This document shows positions 16,276 to 27,885 of a stretch of DNA of 64,000 bases, piece by piece. The notes below the pieces were generated by a model that saw only the letters and a program-made list of their open reading frames with translations, was not told where the DNA came from and did not search any database. A program made the translations under genes and the position numbers. The stretch comes from Beijerinckiaceae bacterium (GTDB taxonomy: Bacteria; Pseudomonadota; Alphaproteobacteria; Rhizobiales; Beijerinckiaceae), in assembly GCA_027533425.1 (NCBI GenBank), contig JAPZUD010000006.1:558001-622000 (forward strand), read 5' to 3'. How positions within the stretch are numbered: position 1 is the first letter of the stretch; every line of letters starts with the position of its first letter.

Positions 16276-17508
16276 TCACAGCGCCTCGCCACGCATCAGC
16301 CGCGGCGCGCCCTGTGCCGTCCCGGCCGCATTCTCGACCAGCCGGTCCTTCAGGCCCGGCCAGCGTTCGACCAGGCCCACGCCGACATCGCGGACGAGGC
16401 GAAGCAGCCCGGATTCCCGCGAGAACAGCCGGTTGAGGCTTTCCGTGGTCATGGCCATCGCGACAGCCGGCGGACGGCGGGCTGCCTGATAGGCTTCCAG
16501 CATGTCCGGCGCACCCGGATCGAGCCCGAGCCGCATCCGGTCCACGATCTGCTCCGCCAGCATGGCGACATCCGCCAGACCGAGGTTGAGCCCCTGCCCT
16601 GCCAGCGGATGGACGACATGCGCGGCATCGGCGGCCAGAACCACCCGTCCCGCATGGAAGCGCCGGGCCAGGCGGAGCTGGAGCGGGTGGGAGGTCATGG
16701 CCTCGAGTGCGGTGATCTCACCCCGGCGCCCGGCAGCCCGCTGGCGGATCCCCTCGAGGATGGCCCGTTCGCCGCCGCGCAGGATCCGCTCCGCCTCCAC
16801 CGCGCGCTCTGACCACACGATCGAGGAGCGGCCTGTATCCAGCGGCAGCATGGCGAAAGGGCCCGCCGGCAGGAAATGCTGCAGGCCCTCGCCCTCGTGG
16901 TCCAGTGAATGCCGGATCGTGGCGACGATGGCGGTCTGGTCATAGGGCCAGCCATGCACGGGAATGCCGGCCAGCATCCGCAGGCGCGATCGGGCGCCAT
17001 CGGCAGCCACCACGAGCGCGCCATCCTGCTGGCTTTCGCGGCCATCGGCATGGCGAAGCGTCAGGCGGACCTGTCTGGCTTTCTGGTCGAGGCCACGCAG
17101 CGAGACAGGCTGCGGCCTGCAGCCGGCAGCAGCACAGGCTTCGGCAAGGACCGCGGCCAGCCGGTCGAGCGGCACGAGATGGGCCAGCGGCGCATCCGGC
17201 TCCACCGGACTGAAACCCAGAAGGTCAGGCCGGATCGATTCCTCCAGCGCCGAATCGGTGATCCGGATGGTCTCCATCGGGAAGGCCAGGAGAGCCAGCG
17301 CAGGCCATACGCCAAGCTGCTCGAGCAGCCGGCGCGAACCGGCATGGAGCGCGATGTAGCGGGCTTCCGGCGCCGTCCGGCGGGCCTGGTCCGGCCCGGC
17401 CTCGACAAGCCATGCGAGCCGGAATGCCGGGATGCCCGCCCCGAGCAGGGCAAGGACCAGCGACGAGCCGGCCGGGCCTGCGCCATAGACGATGATTGGA
17501 TCAGACAT
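16276..17508 (-). CDS. UbiH/UbiF-family FAD-dependent hydroxylase
   Basis: A 410-residue class A flavin monooxygenase. The FAD-binding motif GAGPAGSS is at 9-16, a DGARSRLR motif follows mid-protein, and the second FAD motif reads ADAAHVVHPLAGQGLNLGLAD. That last motif is the ubiquinone-biosynthesis hydroxylase signature (ubiH/coq6), though the leading residue is Ala rather than Gly. It probably hydroxylates a ring position of the ubiquinone precursor. Which carbon cannot be stated, since alphaproteobacteria use varying sets (UbiL, UbiM). Divergent from tesB by 147 bp. Confidence 0.85.
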   Translation of the reverse strand: MSDPIIVYGAGPAGSSLVLALLGAGIPAFRLAWLVEAGPDQARRTAPEARYIALHAGSRRLLEQLGVWPALALLAFPMETIRITDSALEESIRPDLLGFSPVEPDAPLAHLVPLDRLAAVLAEACAAAGCRPQPVSLRGLDQKARQVRLTLRHADGRESQQDGALVVAADGARSRLRMLAGIPVHGWPYDQTAIVATIRHSLDHEGEGLQHFLPAGPFAMLPLDTGRSSIVWSERAVEAERILRGGERAILEGIRQRAAGRRGEITALEAMTSHPLQLRLARRFHAGRVVLAADAAHVVHPLAGQGLNLGLADVAMLAEQIVDRMRLGLDPGAPDMLEAYQAARRPPAVAMAMTTESLNRLFSRESGLLRLVRDVGVGLVERWPGLKDRLVENAAGTAQGAPRLMRGEAL

Positions 17509-17655
17509 GCGGCCTCCTCATCGGCACCTGTATAGGCGCGGAGGCGTTTCGGGAAAAGCGGGATGTGGGGATTGGCCGCGCAAGGCTTGACGCCCCGCAT
17601 GGGGCCGGCCACGTTCGCGCCCGCACAATGCGCAACCCGAGAACCGGCGAGGCCG

Positions 17656-19168
<1,513 letters not shown>

Positions 19169-19196
19169 TCCCGTATCCAGAGAAAAGGTTGTCCAA

Positions 19197-20666
19197 ATGT
19201 CGAAGCTTGAGACCTTCTTCAAGCGCTCCATGACGGCGGGTGCCGTCCTTGCGCTTTCCGCGGTGCCGGCTCTTGCCGCCGCGCCGTCATTCAACAAGGG
19301 TGACATCACCTGGATGCTGGTTGCCACCATCCTCGTGCTGATGATGACGATCCCTGGCCTCGCCTTGTTCTATGGTGGCCTTGTCCGCTCGAAGAACATG
19401 CTGTCGGTCCTCACGCAGATCCTCGCGACTGTCTGCCTCGTGACGCTGCTCTGGGTCTTCTACGGCTACTCCATGGCCTTCACCAATGGCGGTGGCCTGA
19501 ACGATTTCGTCGGTGGCTTCTCGAAGGCCTTCCTGGCGGGCGTGACGCTGGAATCGCCGGCGGCGACCTTCTCGAACGGCGTCGTCATTCCGGAAATGCT
19601 CTACATGGCCTTCCAGATGACCTTCGCCTGCATCACGCCGGCGCTGATCGTCGGTGCCTTTGCCGAGCGCGTGAAATTCTCGGCCCTGATGCTCTTCGTG
19701 GCCCTCTGGGTGACCTTCATCTACTTCCCGATGGCCCACATGGTCTGGTACTGGGCGGGCCCGGATGCGATCGCCGATGCGGCCAAGGCTGTTGCTGCGG
19801 CGACCGACGAAGCAGCCAAGAAGGCGGCCCAGGCGAAGCTTGACGAAGTCAAGGCCGATGCCGGCATGCTCTTCAAGTGGGGCGCGCTCGACTTCGCCGG
19901 CGGTACTGTCGTCCACATCAATGCCGGGATTGCGGGTCTTGTCGGCGCGATCATGATCGGCAAGCGCATCGGCTACGGCAAGGATCTCCTCGCCCCGCAT
20001 TCGCTGACGCTGACCATGGTCGGCGCGGCCCTGCTCTGGGTGGGTTGGTTCGGCTTCAATGCCGGTTCGAACCTCGAAGCGAACGGCACCACCGTTCTCG
20101 CCATGGTGAACACCTTCGTCGCGACCGCGGCGGCAGGCATCTCCTGGCTCTTCGTGGAATGGGCCATCAAGGGCAAGCCCTCGCTGCTGGGCCTGGCCTC
20201 GGGCGTGGTTGCCGGCCTCGTCGCCGTCACCCCGGCCTCCGGCTTTGCCGGCCCGATGGGCTCGATCGTCCTTGGCCTTGTTGCCGGCGCCGTCTGCTTC
20301 TTCGCCTGCACGACGATCAAGAACGCGCTCGGCTATGATGACAGCCTCGATGTCTTCGGCGTCCACTGCATCGGCGGCATCATCGGTGCGATCGGCACGG
20401 GTATCCTCGTGAACCCGGCGCTCGGCGGAGCCGGTATCCCGGACTACGAATCCAAGCCGGGCGAACTCGCCATCGCGGCCTATGAATTCGGTCCGGCCGT
20501 GCTTGCCCAGATCAAGGCCGTGGTCTTCACGCTGCTCTTCTCCGGCATCGGCTCGGCGATCCTGTTCAAGGTTGTCGATCTCGTGGTCGGCCTGCGCGTT
20601 CCGCAGGAGCAGGAACGGGAAGGCCTCGATATCGCCTCGCATGGCGAGCGCGCCTACAACTCCTGA
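19197..20666 (+). CDS. amtB: ammonium transporter
   Basis: A 489-residue Amt channel. A signal-peptide-like N-terminus (to about PALAAAP, residues 24-30) is followed by eleven membrane segments. Family motifs are FYGGLVRSKN, AFQMTFACITPALI, DFAGGTVVHINAGIAGL and DDSLDVFGVHCIGGI, with the pore histidines in the last two. An Ala/Lys-rich stretch around residues 195-220 extends a periplasmic loop. Expressed with glnK and closed by a strong terminator at 20721. Confidence 0.96.
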   Translation: MSKLETFFKRSMTAGAVLALSAVPALAAAPSFNKGDITWMLVATILVLMMTIPGLALFYGGLVRSKNMLSVLTQILATVCLVTLLWVFYGYSMAFTNGGGLNDFVGGFSKAFLAGVTLESPAATFSNGVVIPEMLYMAFQMTFACITPALIVGAFAERVKFSALMLFVALWVTFIYFPMAHMVWYWAGPDAIADAAKAVAAATDEAAKKAAQAKLDEVKADAGMLFKWGALDFAGGTVVHINAGIAGLVGAIMIGKRIGYGKDLLAPHSLTLTMVGAALLWVGWFGFNAGSNLEANGTTVLAMVNTFVATAAAGISWLFVEWAIKGKPSLLGLASGVVAGLVAVTPASGFAGPMGSIVLGLVAGAVCFFACTTIKNALGYDDSLDVFGVHCIGGIIGAIGTGILVNPALGGAGIPDYESKPGELAIAAYEFGPAVLAQIKAVVFTLLFSGIGSAILFKVVDLVVGLRVPQEQEREGLDIASHGERAYNS

Positions 20667-20720
20667 TGAGTTCAGCGATCCGGCGGGAATTCTCCTCCCT
20701 CTCGCCGGATCAGACTTCGA

Positions 20721-20748
20721 AGCGGGCTCTCCGGAGCCCGCTTTTTTT
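20721..20748 (+). terminator. Rho-independent terminator after amtB
   Basis: A perfect 9-bp stem (AGCGGGCTC at 20721-20729, GAGCCCGCT at 20734-20742) with a TCCG loop, followed by six further T residues to 20748. It ends the glnK-amtB transcript 55 bp after the stop codon. Confidence 0.92.
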
Positions 20749-20898
20749 ATGCGCCGCCGCGAGGCCGCGCCCGTGTGCAAACAGAACCTTAACCGGGCGC
20801 TGCAATAACAAAGGGTGGCGGTCAGACCCGGTCAACCTTCTGGAGGGTCGGGTCGGGGCGCCCCGATCTGTCAGTCTCGCGTAAGGAACGGCCCTGAG

Positions 20899-23478
20899 AT
20901 GCGGACCACGCGCCTCGCTCCATCATCGCTGGATGTGCTCTCCCACGACATGCGCGAGGGTCTGTCGCGCCGCCTGGTCGACCTGACCGGGCTGGTTCTT
21001 CTGACCATCGCGATCCTGCTCGGGCTGGCTCTCGCCTCCTGGTCGGTGGCGGATCCCAGCCTCTCCAATGCCACCACGGTGAAGGCCCGCAACTGGCTCG
21101 GCTTTCCCGGTGCTGTCGCGGCGGATCTTGCGATGCAACTCTTCGGAATCGGCAGTGTCGGGCTTTCGGCGGCGCTCGGCCTCGTGGGCAGCCGCCTTCT
21201 GTGGACGCGCGAGACGGCAGGTCTGCATTGGCGCCTGCTGATCGCGATCCTTGGCCTGATGTCCTCGGCGATTTTCGCCGCAGCCCTCCCGACAACTGAA
21301 CGCTGGCCGTTGCCAAGCGGTCTCGGCGGTGCCCTCGGTGACGTGCTTCTCGGCCTGACCGCCTTTCTGGGCTTGGGCAGCCAGGGCTTCGGCCGGCTGA
21401 TGGCCGGGCTCGCCTTCGGCGCGCTTACCATCCTCGCCTTCAGCCTGCTGAGCCGCGGGCTGGTCCGCGCCCAGGAAGAGGCCGACGAGCCCGAGGACGA
21501 ACGCGACTCGGACGAACCTTCCGCTGCCATCCTGTCGATCGGCGCGATCCTGCACGGTTTCTACATGGTGCGCGGCTTCCTTGCCCGCCTCGGCCCCCTC
21601 TGGACCCGCGGACGCGCGCGCTTCGAGGCCCGCCGTACCGGGCCGCCGGCCGCGATGGCGTCGGTGGAGCCGGCCATGGCGCCTGTTGCACCCCGTCGAA
21701 TCGAACCGGGCTTCGGTCAACCAGCGGCCCCGCCCTTCGACCCCGTTGCCCATTTCGACGAGGACGAAGACGAGGATATGGCCCCGCTCGAGCCCCGGCC
21801 GATGCCGGCTGCTCGGCAGAACCCCCTGCCTGCCGATGTCCTGCCGGACCTTCCCGACGGTCCCGGCCGCGTGACAGCACCGGTCGGATCGCTGAAGGCA
21901 GGCAAGCGCGAGATCCGCGAGGCCCAGGCTTCGATCTTCGACCAGATGGAGTTCCAGTTTCCGCCGCTCTCCCTGCTGGCAGAGCCGAAGCGAAATGCCA
22001 CGCCGCAGATCTCGACCGATGCGCTCGAACAGAATGCCCGCTTGCTGGAAGGCGTGCTGGACGATTTCGGCGTCCGCGGCGAGATCATCAATGTCCGGCC
22101 CGGGCCGGTTGTGACCCTTTACGAGCTTGAGCCGGCACCGGGCACCAAGTCCTCGCGCGTGATCGGGCTTGCCGAGGACATTGCCCGCTCGATGAGCGCG
22201 GTTGCGGCCCGCGTCGCGGTGGTCCCCGGCCGCAACGCCATCGGGATTGAATTGCCCAATGCCAAGCGCGAGACCGTGCTGCTGCGGGAATTGCTCGCCT
22301 CGGAGGATTTCGAGAAATCCAAGCTCCGCCTGCCGATCTGTCTCGGCAAGACGATCGGCGGCGAGCCGGTCATCGTCGATCTCGCCCGGATGCCGCATCT
22401 GCTTGTTGCCGGCACGACCGGCTCGGGCAAGTCCGTAGCCATCAACACCATGATCTGCTCGCTCCTCTACCGGCTGAAGCCGGAGGAATGCCGCCTGATC
22501 ATGATCGATCCGAAAATGCTGGAACTCTCGATCTATGACGGGATCCCGCATCTGCTTTCGCCCGTTGTGACCGATCCGAAAAAGGCGGTCGTCGCCCTGA
22601 AATGGGCCGTGCGCGAAATGGAAGAGCGCTACCGCAAGATGTCGAAGATCGGCGTCCGCAACATCGACGGCTTCAATGCCCGGATGGAGGAAGCGCGGGA
22701 ACGTGGCGAGTGCCTGACCCGCACGATCCAGACCGGCTATGACCGCGAAACCGGTGAGGCGCTTTACGAGGAAGAGATCATGGAGCTGGAGAAGCTCCCC
22801 TATATCGTCGTGATCGTCGACGAGATGGCCGATCTGATGCTCGTCGCCGGCAAGGAAATCGAAGGAGCGGTACAGCGTCTCGCCCAGATGGCCCGCGCCG
22901 CCGGCATCCATATCGTCATGGCAACGCAGCGTCCCTCGGTCGATGTCATCACCGGGACCATCAAGGCCAACTTCCCGACCCGGATCTCCTTCCAGGTGAC
23001 GTCGAAGATCGACAGCCGGACGATCCTCGGTGAAATGGGTGCCGAGCAGCTGCTCGGCCAGGGTGACATGCTCTACATGGCCGGTGGCGGTCGCATCAGC
23101 CGCGTGCACGGCCCGTTCGTGGCCGACCAGGAAGTCGAGAAGGTGGTAAGCCATCTCAAGACGCAGGGCCGGCCGGATTATGTCGATGCCGTCACGACCG
23201 ATCTCGACGACGAGGGCGGCGCGGCCGAGGGCGGCGGGGATTCGCCCGTCTTCGACAAGGGCGATTTCGGCGACGAGAGCGCCGATCTCTATGATCAGGC
23301 CGTGGCGGTCGTCCTGCGGGACAAGAAGGCCTCGACCTCCTATGTCCAGCGGCGCCTCCAGATCGGCTATAACCGTGCCGCCTCGATCATCGAGCGGATG
23401 GAACGCGAGGGAATTGTCGGCCCGGCCAACCATGCCGGGAAGCGGGAAATCCTTCTCGAATCGGCGCGGGAAGACTAG
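20899..23478 (+). CDS. ftsK: DNA translocase FtsK
   Basis: An 859-residue divisome ATPase that pumps chromosome DNA at the septum and activates XerCD. It has four membrane helices in residues about 30-190, a Pro/Glu-rich linker to about 340, the alpha/beta motor with Walker [10 protein letters not shown] and Walker [11 protein letters not shown], and a C-terminal gamma winged helix ([15 protein letters not shown] to the end) that reads KOPS. The linker is short compared with E. coli, as is usual in alphaproteobacteria. The start at ATG 20899 was chosen over 20815 because the upstream part is unlike FtsK. Confidence 0.97.
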   Translation: MRTTRLAPSSLDVLSHDMREGLSRRLVDLTGLVLLTIAILLGLALASWSVADPSLSNATTVKARNWLGFPGAVAADLAMQLFGIGSVGLSAALGLVGSRLLWTRETAGLHWRLLIAILGLMSSAIFAAALPTTERWPLPSGLGGALGDVLLGLTAFLGLGSQGFGRLMAGLAFGALTILAFSLLSRGLVRAQEEADEPEDERDSDEPSAAILSIGAILHGFYMVRGFLARLGPLWTRGRARFEARRTGPPAAMASVEPAMAPVAPRRIEPGFGQPAAPPFDPVAHFDEDEDEDMAPLEPRPMPAARQNPLPADVLPDLPDGPGRVTAPVGSLKAGKREIREAQASIFDQMEFQFPPLSLLAEPKRNATPQISTDALEQNARLLEGVLDDFGVRGEIINVRPGPVVTLYELEPAPGTKSSRVIGLAEDIARSMSAVAARVAVVPGRNAIGIELPNAKRETVLLRELLASEDFEKSKLRLPICLGKTIGGEPVIVDLARMPHLLVAGTTGSGKSVAINTMICSLLYRLKPEECRLIMIDPKMLELSIYDGIPHLLSPVVTDPKKAVVALKWAVREMEERYRKMSKIGVRNIDGFNARMEEARERGECLTRTIQTGYDRETGEALYEEEIMELEKLPYIVVIVDEMADLMLVAGKEIEGAVQRLAQMARAAGIHIVMATQRPSVDVITGTIKANFPTRISFQVTSKIDSRTILGEMGAEQLLGQGDMLYMAGGGRISRVHGPFVADQEVEKVVSHLKTQGRPDYVDAVTTDLDDEGGAAEGGGDSPVFDKGDFGDESADLYDQAVAVVLRDKKASTSYVQRRLQIGYNRAASIIERMEREGIVGPANHAGKREILLESARED

Positions 23479-23573
23479 GATACCGATGTCCTGTCTCCAT
23501 TCCGCCACAAGCGGATCCTAGGACGGTCACGCTCGGGCCTGGCGCCACACTTCACGAAGGATCGCGACTCTCC

Positions 23574-24266
23574 ATGTCGAAACCGCTCTCCTGGTCTCTT
23601 GCTGGCCTGATCTGGCTCTCTGGCATGGCAACCGGCCTCGCGCAGCAGGCTCCGCTGCCGCCGCAACGCCCGGCCATGCCGGCCACGCCCGCTGCCGGCC
23701 AGCCAGGCCAACCGCCCAAGGTCGAGCCGCCGCCGAGCCTTGACCGCATCAACGCCTATTTCAACGGCATGCGCGGTATGCAGGCCAATTTCATCCAAAC
23801 CGCCCCGGATGGCCGCAAGTTTGACGGCGTGCTCTATCTGCTGCGGCCCGGTCGGATGCGCTTCGAATATGCCCCGCCGGCTACCCTGGAAATTGTTGCC
23901 GATGGCCGGACTGTCCGGATCCTGGATCGCAAGCTGAAGACCTGGGATGACTATTTCATCGGTCAGACACCGCTGAAGTTCCTGCTGCAACCGAAGATCG
24001 ACATCGCCAAGGATACCAAGGTCATCGATCTCAAGCGCTTTGGTCCGGAAATCATCCTGACGATCGAGGACAAGAGCACGCTCGGCGGCACATCACGCAT
24101 CCGCGTCATCTTCGATGGCGAGACCTACGCCCTGAAGGAATGGATCGTGACCGATCCGCAGGGCAGCGACACGCGCGTGGCCTTGTCGAACCTCAACCTG
24201 GCCGTCCTGCCCGACAAGTCGCTTTTCGTGATTGACGAACAGCGACTGGTTGAGCCGAAGAACTGA
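23574..24266 (+). CDS. lolA: outer-membrane lipoprotein carrier LolA-like protein
   Basis: A 230-residue periplasmic protein. A signal peptide ends near LAQQA (residues 22-26), and a Pro-rich linker follows to about residue 55. The rest is a LolA fold (LDRINAYFNGMRGMQANFIQT, then GVLYLLRPGRMRFEYAPP). LolA ferries lipoproteins from LolCDE to the outer membrane. It follows ftsK in the same direction, 95 bp on, as in many alphaproteobacteria, and is followed by xthA. The Pro-rich N-terminal linker is longer than in E. coli. Confidence 0.88.
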   Translation: MSKPLSWSLAGLIWLSGMATGLAQQAPLPPQRPAMPATPAAGQPGQPPKVEPPPSLDRINAYFNGMRGMQANFIQTAPDGRKFDGVLYLLRPGRMRFEYAPPATLEIVADGRTVRILDRKLKTWDDYFIGQTPLKFLLQPKIDIAKDTKVIDLKRFGPEIILTIEDKSTLGGTSRIRVIFDGETYALKEWIVTDPQGSDTRVALSNLNLAVLPDKSLFVIDEQRLVEPKN

Positions 24267-24395
24267 AGCACCGCACTTTCAGCCGGATCGCCGCAGGGGA
24301 AAACCGGATCAACGCGCCCGAACGCTGCACGGATGCCTTTCGCCACCCGTGGCGGCTCGGCTAAGAAGGGCCATGCGTTCATCGCGGGAGCCCCC

Positions 24396-25211
24396 ATGCC
24401 CGAAACCCTGTCCATCGCCACCTGGAACATCAATTCGGTCCGGCTGCGAATCGATCTCGTCGGCCGTTTCCTGACGGAACAGGCGCCCGATATCCTGTGC
24501 CTGCAGGAAACCAAATGCCCGAATGACGTGTTCCCCACCGCCGCCTTCGACAAGCTCGGCTACCGCCACAAGACCTATATCGGCATCAAGGGCTATAACG
24601 GCGTGGCGATCCTGTCGAAGCTCCCGCTGACGCCACTGGCTGCGCAGGCGATGTGCGGGCGCGAGGATGCCCGCCATATCGCGGCCCGGATCGGCGAGGG
24701 CAGCAGGGCCATCACCCTGCATAACTTCTACGTGCCGGCCGGCGGCGACATCGCCGATCCTGACGAAAACCCGAAATTCGCGCACAAACTGGCTTTCGTC
24801 GAGGAACTGAAGCGATTCTCCGAATCCCTTCGGACGGAAGATGCACGCAGCGTCATCGTGGGTGATTTCAACATCGCCCCGCTGGAACACGATGTGTGGA
24901 GCCACAAGCAATTGCTGGATGTCGTCAGCCACACGCCCGTGGAAACGCGCAGCCTGACAGAGGTTCTGGCCGCTGGCGACTGGCATGATGTGGTCCGGGC
25001 GCAATGGCCCGAACCCCGCAAGGTCTATTCCTGGTGGAGCTACCGCTCGCCGGACTGGGACAAGGCCGACAAGGGCCGGCGGCTCGACCATGTCTGGGTC
25101 GGACGCGGGCTGGCCGGCGGCGAGGCGGAAATCTCGATCCACCGCGAGGCCCGCGGCTGGGAACGACCCTCGGACCATGTCCCCGTCATGGCACGGATCC
25201 AGATCGACTGA
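24396..25211 (+). CDS. xthA: exodeoxyribonuclease III
   Basis: A 271-residue AP endonuclease/exonuclease of the EEP superfamily, for base-excision repair. The motifs are in place: LCLQETK with the metal-binding Glu, YNGVAILSK, GDFNIAPLEHDVW with the catalytic Asp and Asn, RRLDHVWV and the terminal SDHVPV with the catalytic His. The length equals E. coli XthA. The start is the ATG at 24396. It converges on the cNMP-binding gene, with 3 bp between stops. Confidence 0.95.
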   Translation: MPETLSIATWNINSVRLRIDLVGRFLTEQAPDILCLQETKCPNDVFPTAAFDKLGYRHKTYIGIKGYNGVAILSKLPLTPLAAQAMCGREDARHIAARIGEGSRAITLHNFYVPAGGDIADPDENPKFAHKLAFVEELKRFSESLRTEDARSVIVGDFNIAPLEHDVWSHKQLLDVVSHTPVETRSLTEVLAAGDWHDVVRAQWPEPRKVYSWWSYRSPDWDKADKGRRLDHVWVGRGLAGGEAEISIHREARGWERPSDHVPVMARIQID

Positions 25212-25214
25212 GGA

Positions 25215-25658
25215 TCAGAGCCCGGTCACGCGCGAAAGCCTGTCCGCCAGTTGCCGGGTCTGGCGGGCAAGATAGTTGCGCATGGCCAGCGCACTTTCGG
25301 GATGGGCCTCGAGCACCTTCGTCATCAACTCGCGCGAGAAATACATCACGGTGGCCCCGTCACGGACGACAGCTGTCGCCGGCCGCTGGATCGGGGCCAC
25401 GAGCGCAAGCTGGCCAATCAGCGAGCCCGGTCCGAAAACATGCGGCGAAGGCGCACCGTCATCGCTCCGGTCGAGAACGATCTCCCCGCTCACCACAAGG
25501 AACCCGCCATCAGCCGGATCACCGCGCCGGAACAGGATGTCACCCGCCCGCAATTGTCGCCGGATGGCTGAAAAGGCCAGCAGGCGCAAGGCCTCCGGAT
25601 CCACCGATTCGAAAACGGGGAGGTCGCGCAGCAGGAGGATGAGATCATCGAGGCGCAT
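25215..25658 (-). CDS. single-domain cyclic-nucleotide-binding protein
   Basis: A 147-residue protein with one cyclic nucleotide-binding fold (LRAGDILFRRGDPADGGFLVVSGEI, then FGPGSLIGQLALVAPIQRPATAVV), followed by a C-terminal helix. It has no helix-turn-helix, so it is not a CRP/FNR transcription factor. The phosphate-binding loop (LIGQLALVAPIQRPATA) retains the Arg before PATA that contacts cNMP in the family. It starts 8 bp after the response-regulator stop, so the pair forms one operon. It may sense a nucleotide, or serve as an adaptor. Confidence 0.82.
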   Translation of the reverse strand: MRLDDLILLLRDLPVFESVDPEALRLLAFSAIRRQLRAGDILFRRGDPADGGFLVVSGEIVLDRSDDGAPSPHVFGPGSLIGQLALVAPIQRPATAVVRDGATVMYFSRELMTKVLEAHPESALAMRNYLARQTRQLADRLSRVTGL

Positions 25659-25666
25659 CGCGATCC

Positions 25667-26353
25667 TCAGGGCACAAGGCGATAGCCGCCGCTTTCCGTG
25701 ACGAGGATCCGTGCCCGGCCGGGATCGACCTCGATCTTCTGGCGGAGGCGGTAGATATGCGTCTCGAGCGTGTGGGTCGTGACGTTGGAATTGTAGCCCC
25801 AGACTTCCTGCAGCAGCACATCCCGGCCGACGACCCGCTGGCCCGCCCGGTAGAGGAAGCGCAGGATCGCGGTTTCCTTCTCCGTCAGGCGGATCTTGGA
25901 GCCTTTTTCCGTCACCAGCAGCTTGGCGCCGGGCCGGAAGGAATAGGGTCCGATCGTGAAGATGGCATCGTCGCTGGCCTCGTGCTGCCGAAGATGGGCG
26001 CGGATGCGCGCCAGCAGCACGGCGAACCGGAACGGCTTGGTCACATAATCATTGGCGCCGGCTTCAAGGCCGAGGATCGTATCCGCCTCGCCGTCATGGC
26101 CGGTCAGCATGATGATCGGCGACCGGAACCCCGCCTTCCGCAGGATCTTCACCGCCTCGCGGCCATCGATATCCGGCAGGCCCACATCCATGACAACGAG
26201 GTCGAAATGGTCGCTTTTTGCCATCTGGACGGCAGCGGTGCCGGTATCCACCTGCTTGATCTGGAATTCGTCATAAAGCTGTAACTGCTCGACGAGCGCC
26301 GACCGCAATTCGTTGTCATCATCGCAGACCAGGATTTTGCGGACATTGCTCAT
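25667..26353 (-). CDS. OmpR/PhoB-family response regulator
   Basis: A 228-residue two-domain regulator. The receiver has an acidic pocket Asp11-Asp12-Asp13, phospho-acceptor Asp56 (VVMDVGLPD), and the conserved Thr and Lys (MLTGHDG, YVTKPF). The C-terminal winged helix-turn-helix (LTEKETAILRFLYRAG, then HTLETHIYRLRQKIE) binds DNA. No histidine kinase gene is nearby, so its input is unknown. The cNMP-binding gene downstream is co-transcribed. Divergent from the L,D-transpeptidase gene, with a 158-bp gap holding both promoters. Confidence 0.92.
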   Translation of the reverse strand: MSNVRKILVCDDDNELRSALVEQLQLYDEFQIKQVDTGTAAVQMAKSDHFDLVVMDVGLPDIDGREAVKILRKAGFRSPIIMLTGHDGEADTILGLEAGANDYVTKPFRFAVLLARIRAHLRQHEASDDAIFTIGPYSFRPGAKLLVTEKGSKIRLTEKETAILRFLYRAGQRVVGRDVLLQEVWGYNSNVTTHTLETHIYRLRQKIEVDPGRARILVTESGGYRLVP

Positions 26354-26511
26354 CGTTTTCCCCAGATCGAGGCCTGCCTTGGCAATCCCCCGCGCAGGCC
26401 CCGGACACGTTGCTTCACTTCGCCACGAGATGGCAAGTTATTCCCTCGAATCAAAGGGAATTCCGGTGACTCACGCGATTGTGCGGCAATGTGAAGGGAG
26501 AATGGCTCGAA

Positions 26512-27057
26512 ATGCTCAGGAAGCGACCCCGGACGTTCTTTATCGATCGAACCGGCTTCACGCGGAACGGGCGAATCCCGCATGCGGCCACGCTGCGATT
26601 CGGCATGATCCGCTGGCCGTGCCGCATCGGCAGGACTGGCATCCGCCACGACAAGCGCGAGGGCGATGGCGCCACCCCGGCCGCGATCCTGCGTCCTGTG
26701 CGGGGTTTCTGGCGGGCAGATCGTCGGTTCCGGCCGCAGACCGGGCTTCCCATCCGGCCGCTCCGCCCGGGCGACGGCTGGTGCGAGACGCCGGGCGACC
26801 GCGCCTATAACCGCCTCGTCCGGAAACCTTATGCTGCCAGCCACGAGGACATGATGCGGAAGGATGAACTCTATGATGTGGTGGTCGAGCTGGACTGGAA
26901 CCGACTTCCCCGGCGGCAGGGCCGCGGCAGCGCCATCTTCCTGCATCTGGCCCGTCCGGAAGGCGGACCGACCGCCGGCTGCCTTGCCTTGCCGCGCCGC
27001 TGGCTCGACAGGCTTATGTTGCGGCTCGACACAGGGTCGCGGTTCGTGATCCGCTGA
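26512..27057 (+). CDS. L,D-transpeptidase (YkuD) family protein
   Basis: A 181-residue YkuD-like protein. The catalytic region reads HLARP with His145 and TAGCLAL with Cys157, a variant seen in short alphaproteobacterial members instead of SHGC. There is no obvious signal peptide or lipobox in the first 30 residues, unlike exported cell-wall transpeptidases, so the place of action is uncertain. I chose the ATG at 26512 (GGGAG 11 bases before); a GTG at 26491 would add seven residues. The role in peptidoglycan cross-linking is inferred from the family. Confidence 0.75.
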   Translation: MLRKRPRTFFIDRTGFTRNGRIPHAATLRFGMIRWPCRIGRTGIRHDKREGDGATPAAILRPVRGFWRADRRFRPQTGLPIRPLRPGDGWCETPGDRAYNRLVRKPYAASHEDMMRKDELYDVVVELDWNRLPRRQGRGSAIFLHLARPEGGPTAGCLALPRRWLDRLMLRLDTGSRFVIR

Positions 27058-27069
27058 GACGGCGCCGGG

Positions 27070-27744
27070 TCAGGTTCGGGCGCCGAAAATCGCCGAGCCG
27101 ACACGGACATGTGTGGCGCCGAGCTGGATCGCCGCCTCGTAATCCGCGCTCATGCCCATCGACAGGACCGGCAAGCCCTCCGATCGGGCCAGCCTGGCCA
27201 GCAACCCGAAATGCGGCGAGGGGGGCGCATCGACCGGGGGGATGCACATCAGACCCTCGGGCGCGAGGCCATGGATCTCGCGGCAGGCCTGCAGGAAAGC
27301 GGGCACCTCGCGCGGGTCGATCCCGGCCTTCTGCGGCTCGGCGCCGGTATTCACCTGCACCAGAAGGCGCGGCGACCGGCCTTGCCGCTGGATCTCCTTC
27401 CGGATCGCCTCGGCAAGGGATGGCCGGTCCAGCGTCTGGATCACATCGAACAGCGCCACCGCCTCCTTGACCTTGTTGGTCTGGAGCGGACCGATCAGAT
27501 GCAGTTCGAGATCGGGGAAGGCCTCGCGCAGGGCCGGCCATTTCGACTGCGCCTCCTGGACGCGGTTCTCGCCGAAGATGCGGTGGCCAGCTTCCAGAGC
27601 CGGGCGGATCCTTTCTGACGGCATGGTTTTGGACACGGCCACCAGCGCGACCGATCCGGCGGGGCGGCCGAAATCCTGCTCCGCCCGGCGGATGGAATCG
27701 CGCACGAGAGCCAGTTGCGGGACGACATCGTCATGCGCGGTCAT
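27070..27744 (-). CDS. PLP homeostasis protein YggS/PLPBP
   Basis: A 224-residue alanine-racemase-N-fold protein that binds pyridoxal 5'-phosphate through Lys39 (VAVSKT) and maintains vitamin B6 and amino-acid balance. GENRVQEAQSKWP, HLIGPLQTNK, VNTGAEPQKAG and LSMGMSADYEAAI are exact family motifs. Monocistronic on the minus strand, convergent with the L,D-transpeptidase gene and divergent from leuS with a 141-bp gap. Confidence 0.95.
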   Translation of the reverse strand: MTAHDDVVPQLALVRDSIRRAEQDFGRPAGSVALVAVSKTMPSERIRPALEAGHRIFGENRVQEAQSKWPALREAFPDLELHLIGPLQTNKVKEAVALFDVIQTLDRPSLAEAIRKEIQRQGRSPRLLVQVNTGAEPQKAGIDPREVPAFLQACREIHGLAPEGLMCIPPVDAPPSPHFGLLARLARSEGLPVLSMGMSADYEAAIQLGATHVRVGSAIFGART

Positions 27745-27885
27745 CGGAAAGTCCTTTCTTCGCCCGGGCGCCGGGCCGTTTCGCTGAAATCGTCGTTGAC
27801 CGTAAAGCCGTTATGATGTCCATACCCAACGCTTCGGACGTCTATTCCTCAAGCACATAGCCCCCTGTCCAGCCGTACCGGAACC

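Noticed and set aside
20923-23508. An 861-codon open frame antisense to ftsK, and similar long antisense frames at 1948-3561 and 19287-20780
   Set aside because: They mirror high-GC codon bias of real genes (ftsK, the SDR pair, amtB). Their translations are Arg/His-rich without domains.
27745-27885. T-box or leader-peptide attenuator before leuS
   Set aside because: No specifier-loop or Leu-codon-rich short ORF was recognised in the 141-bp gap.
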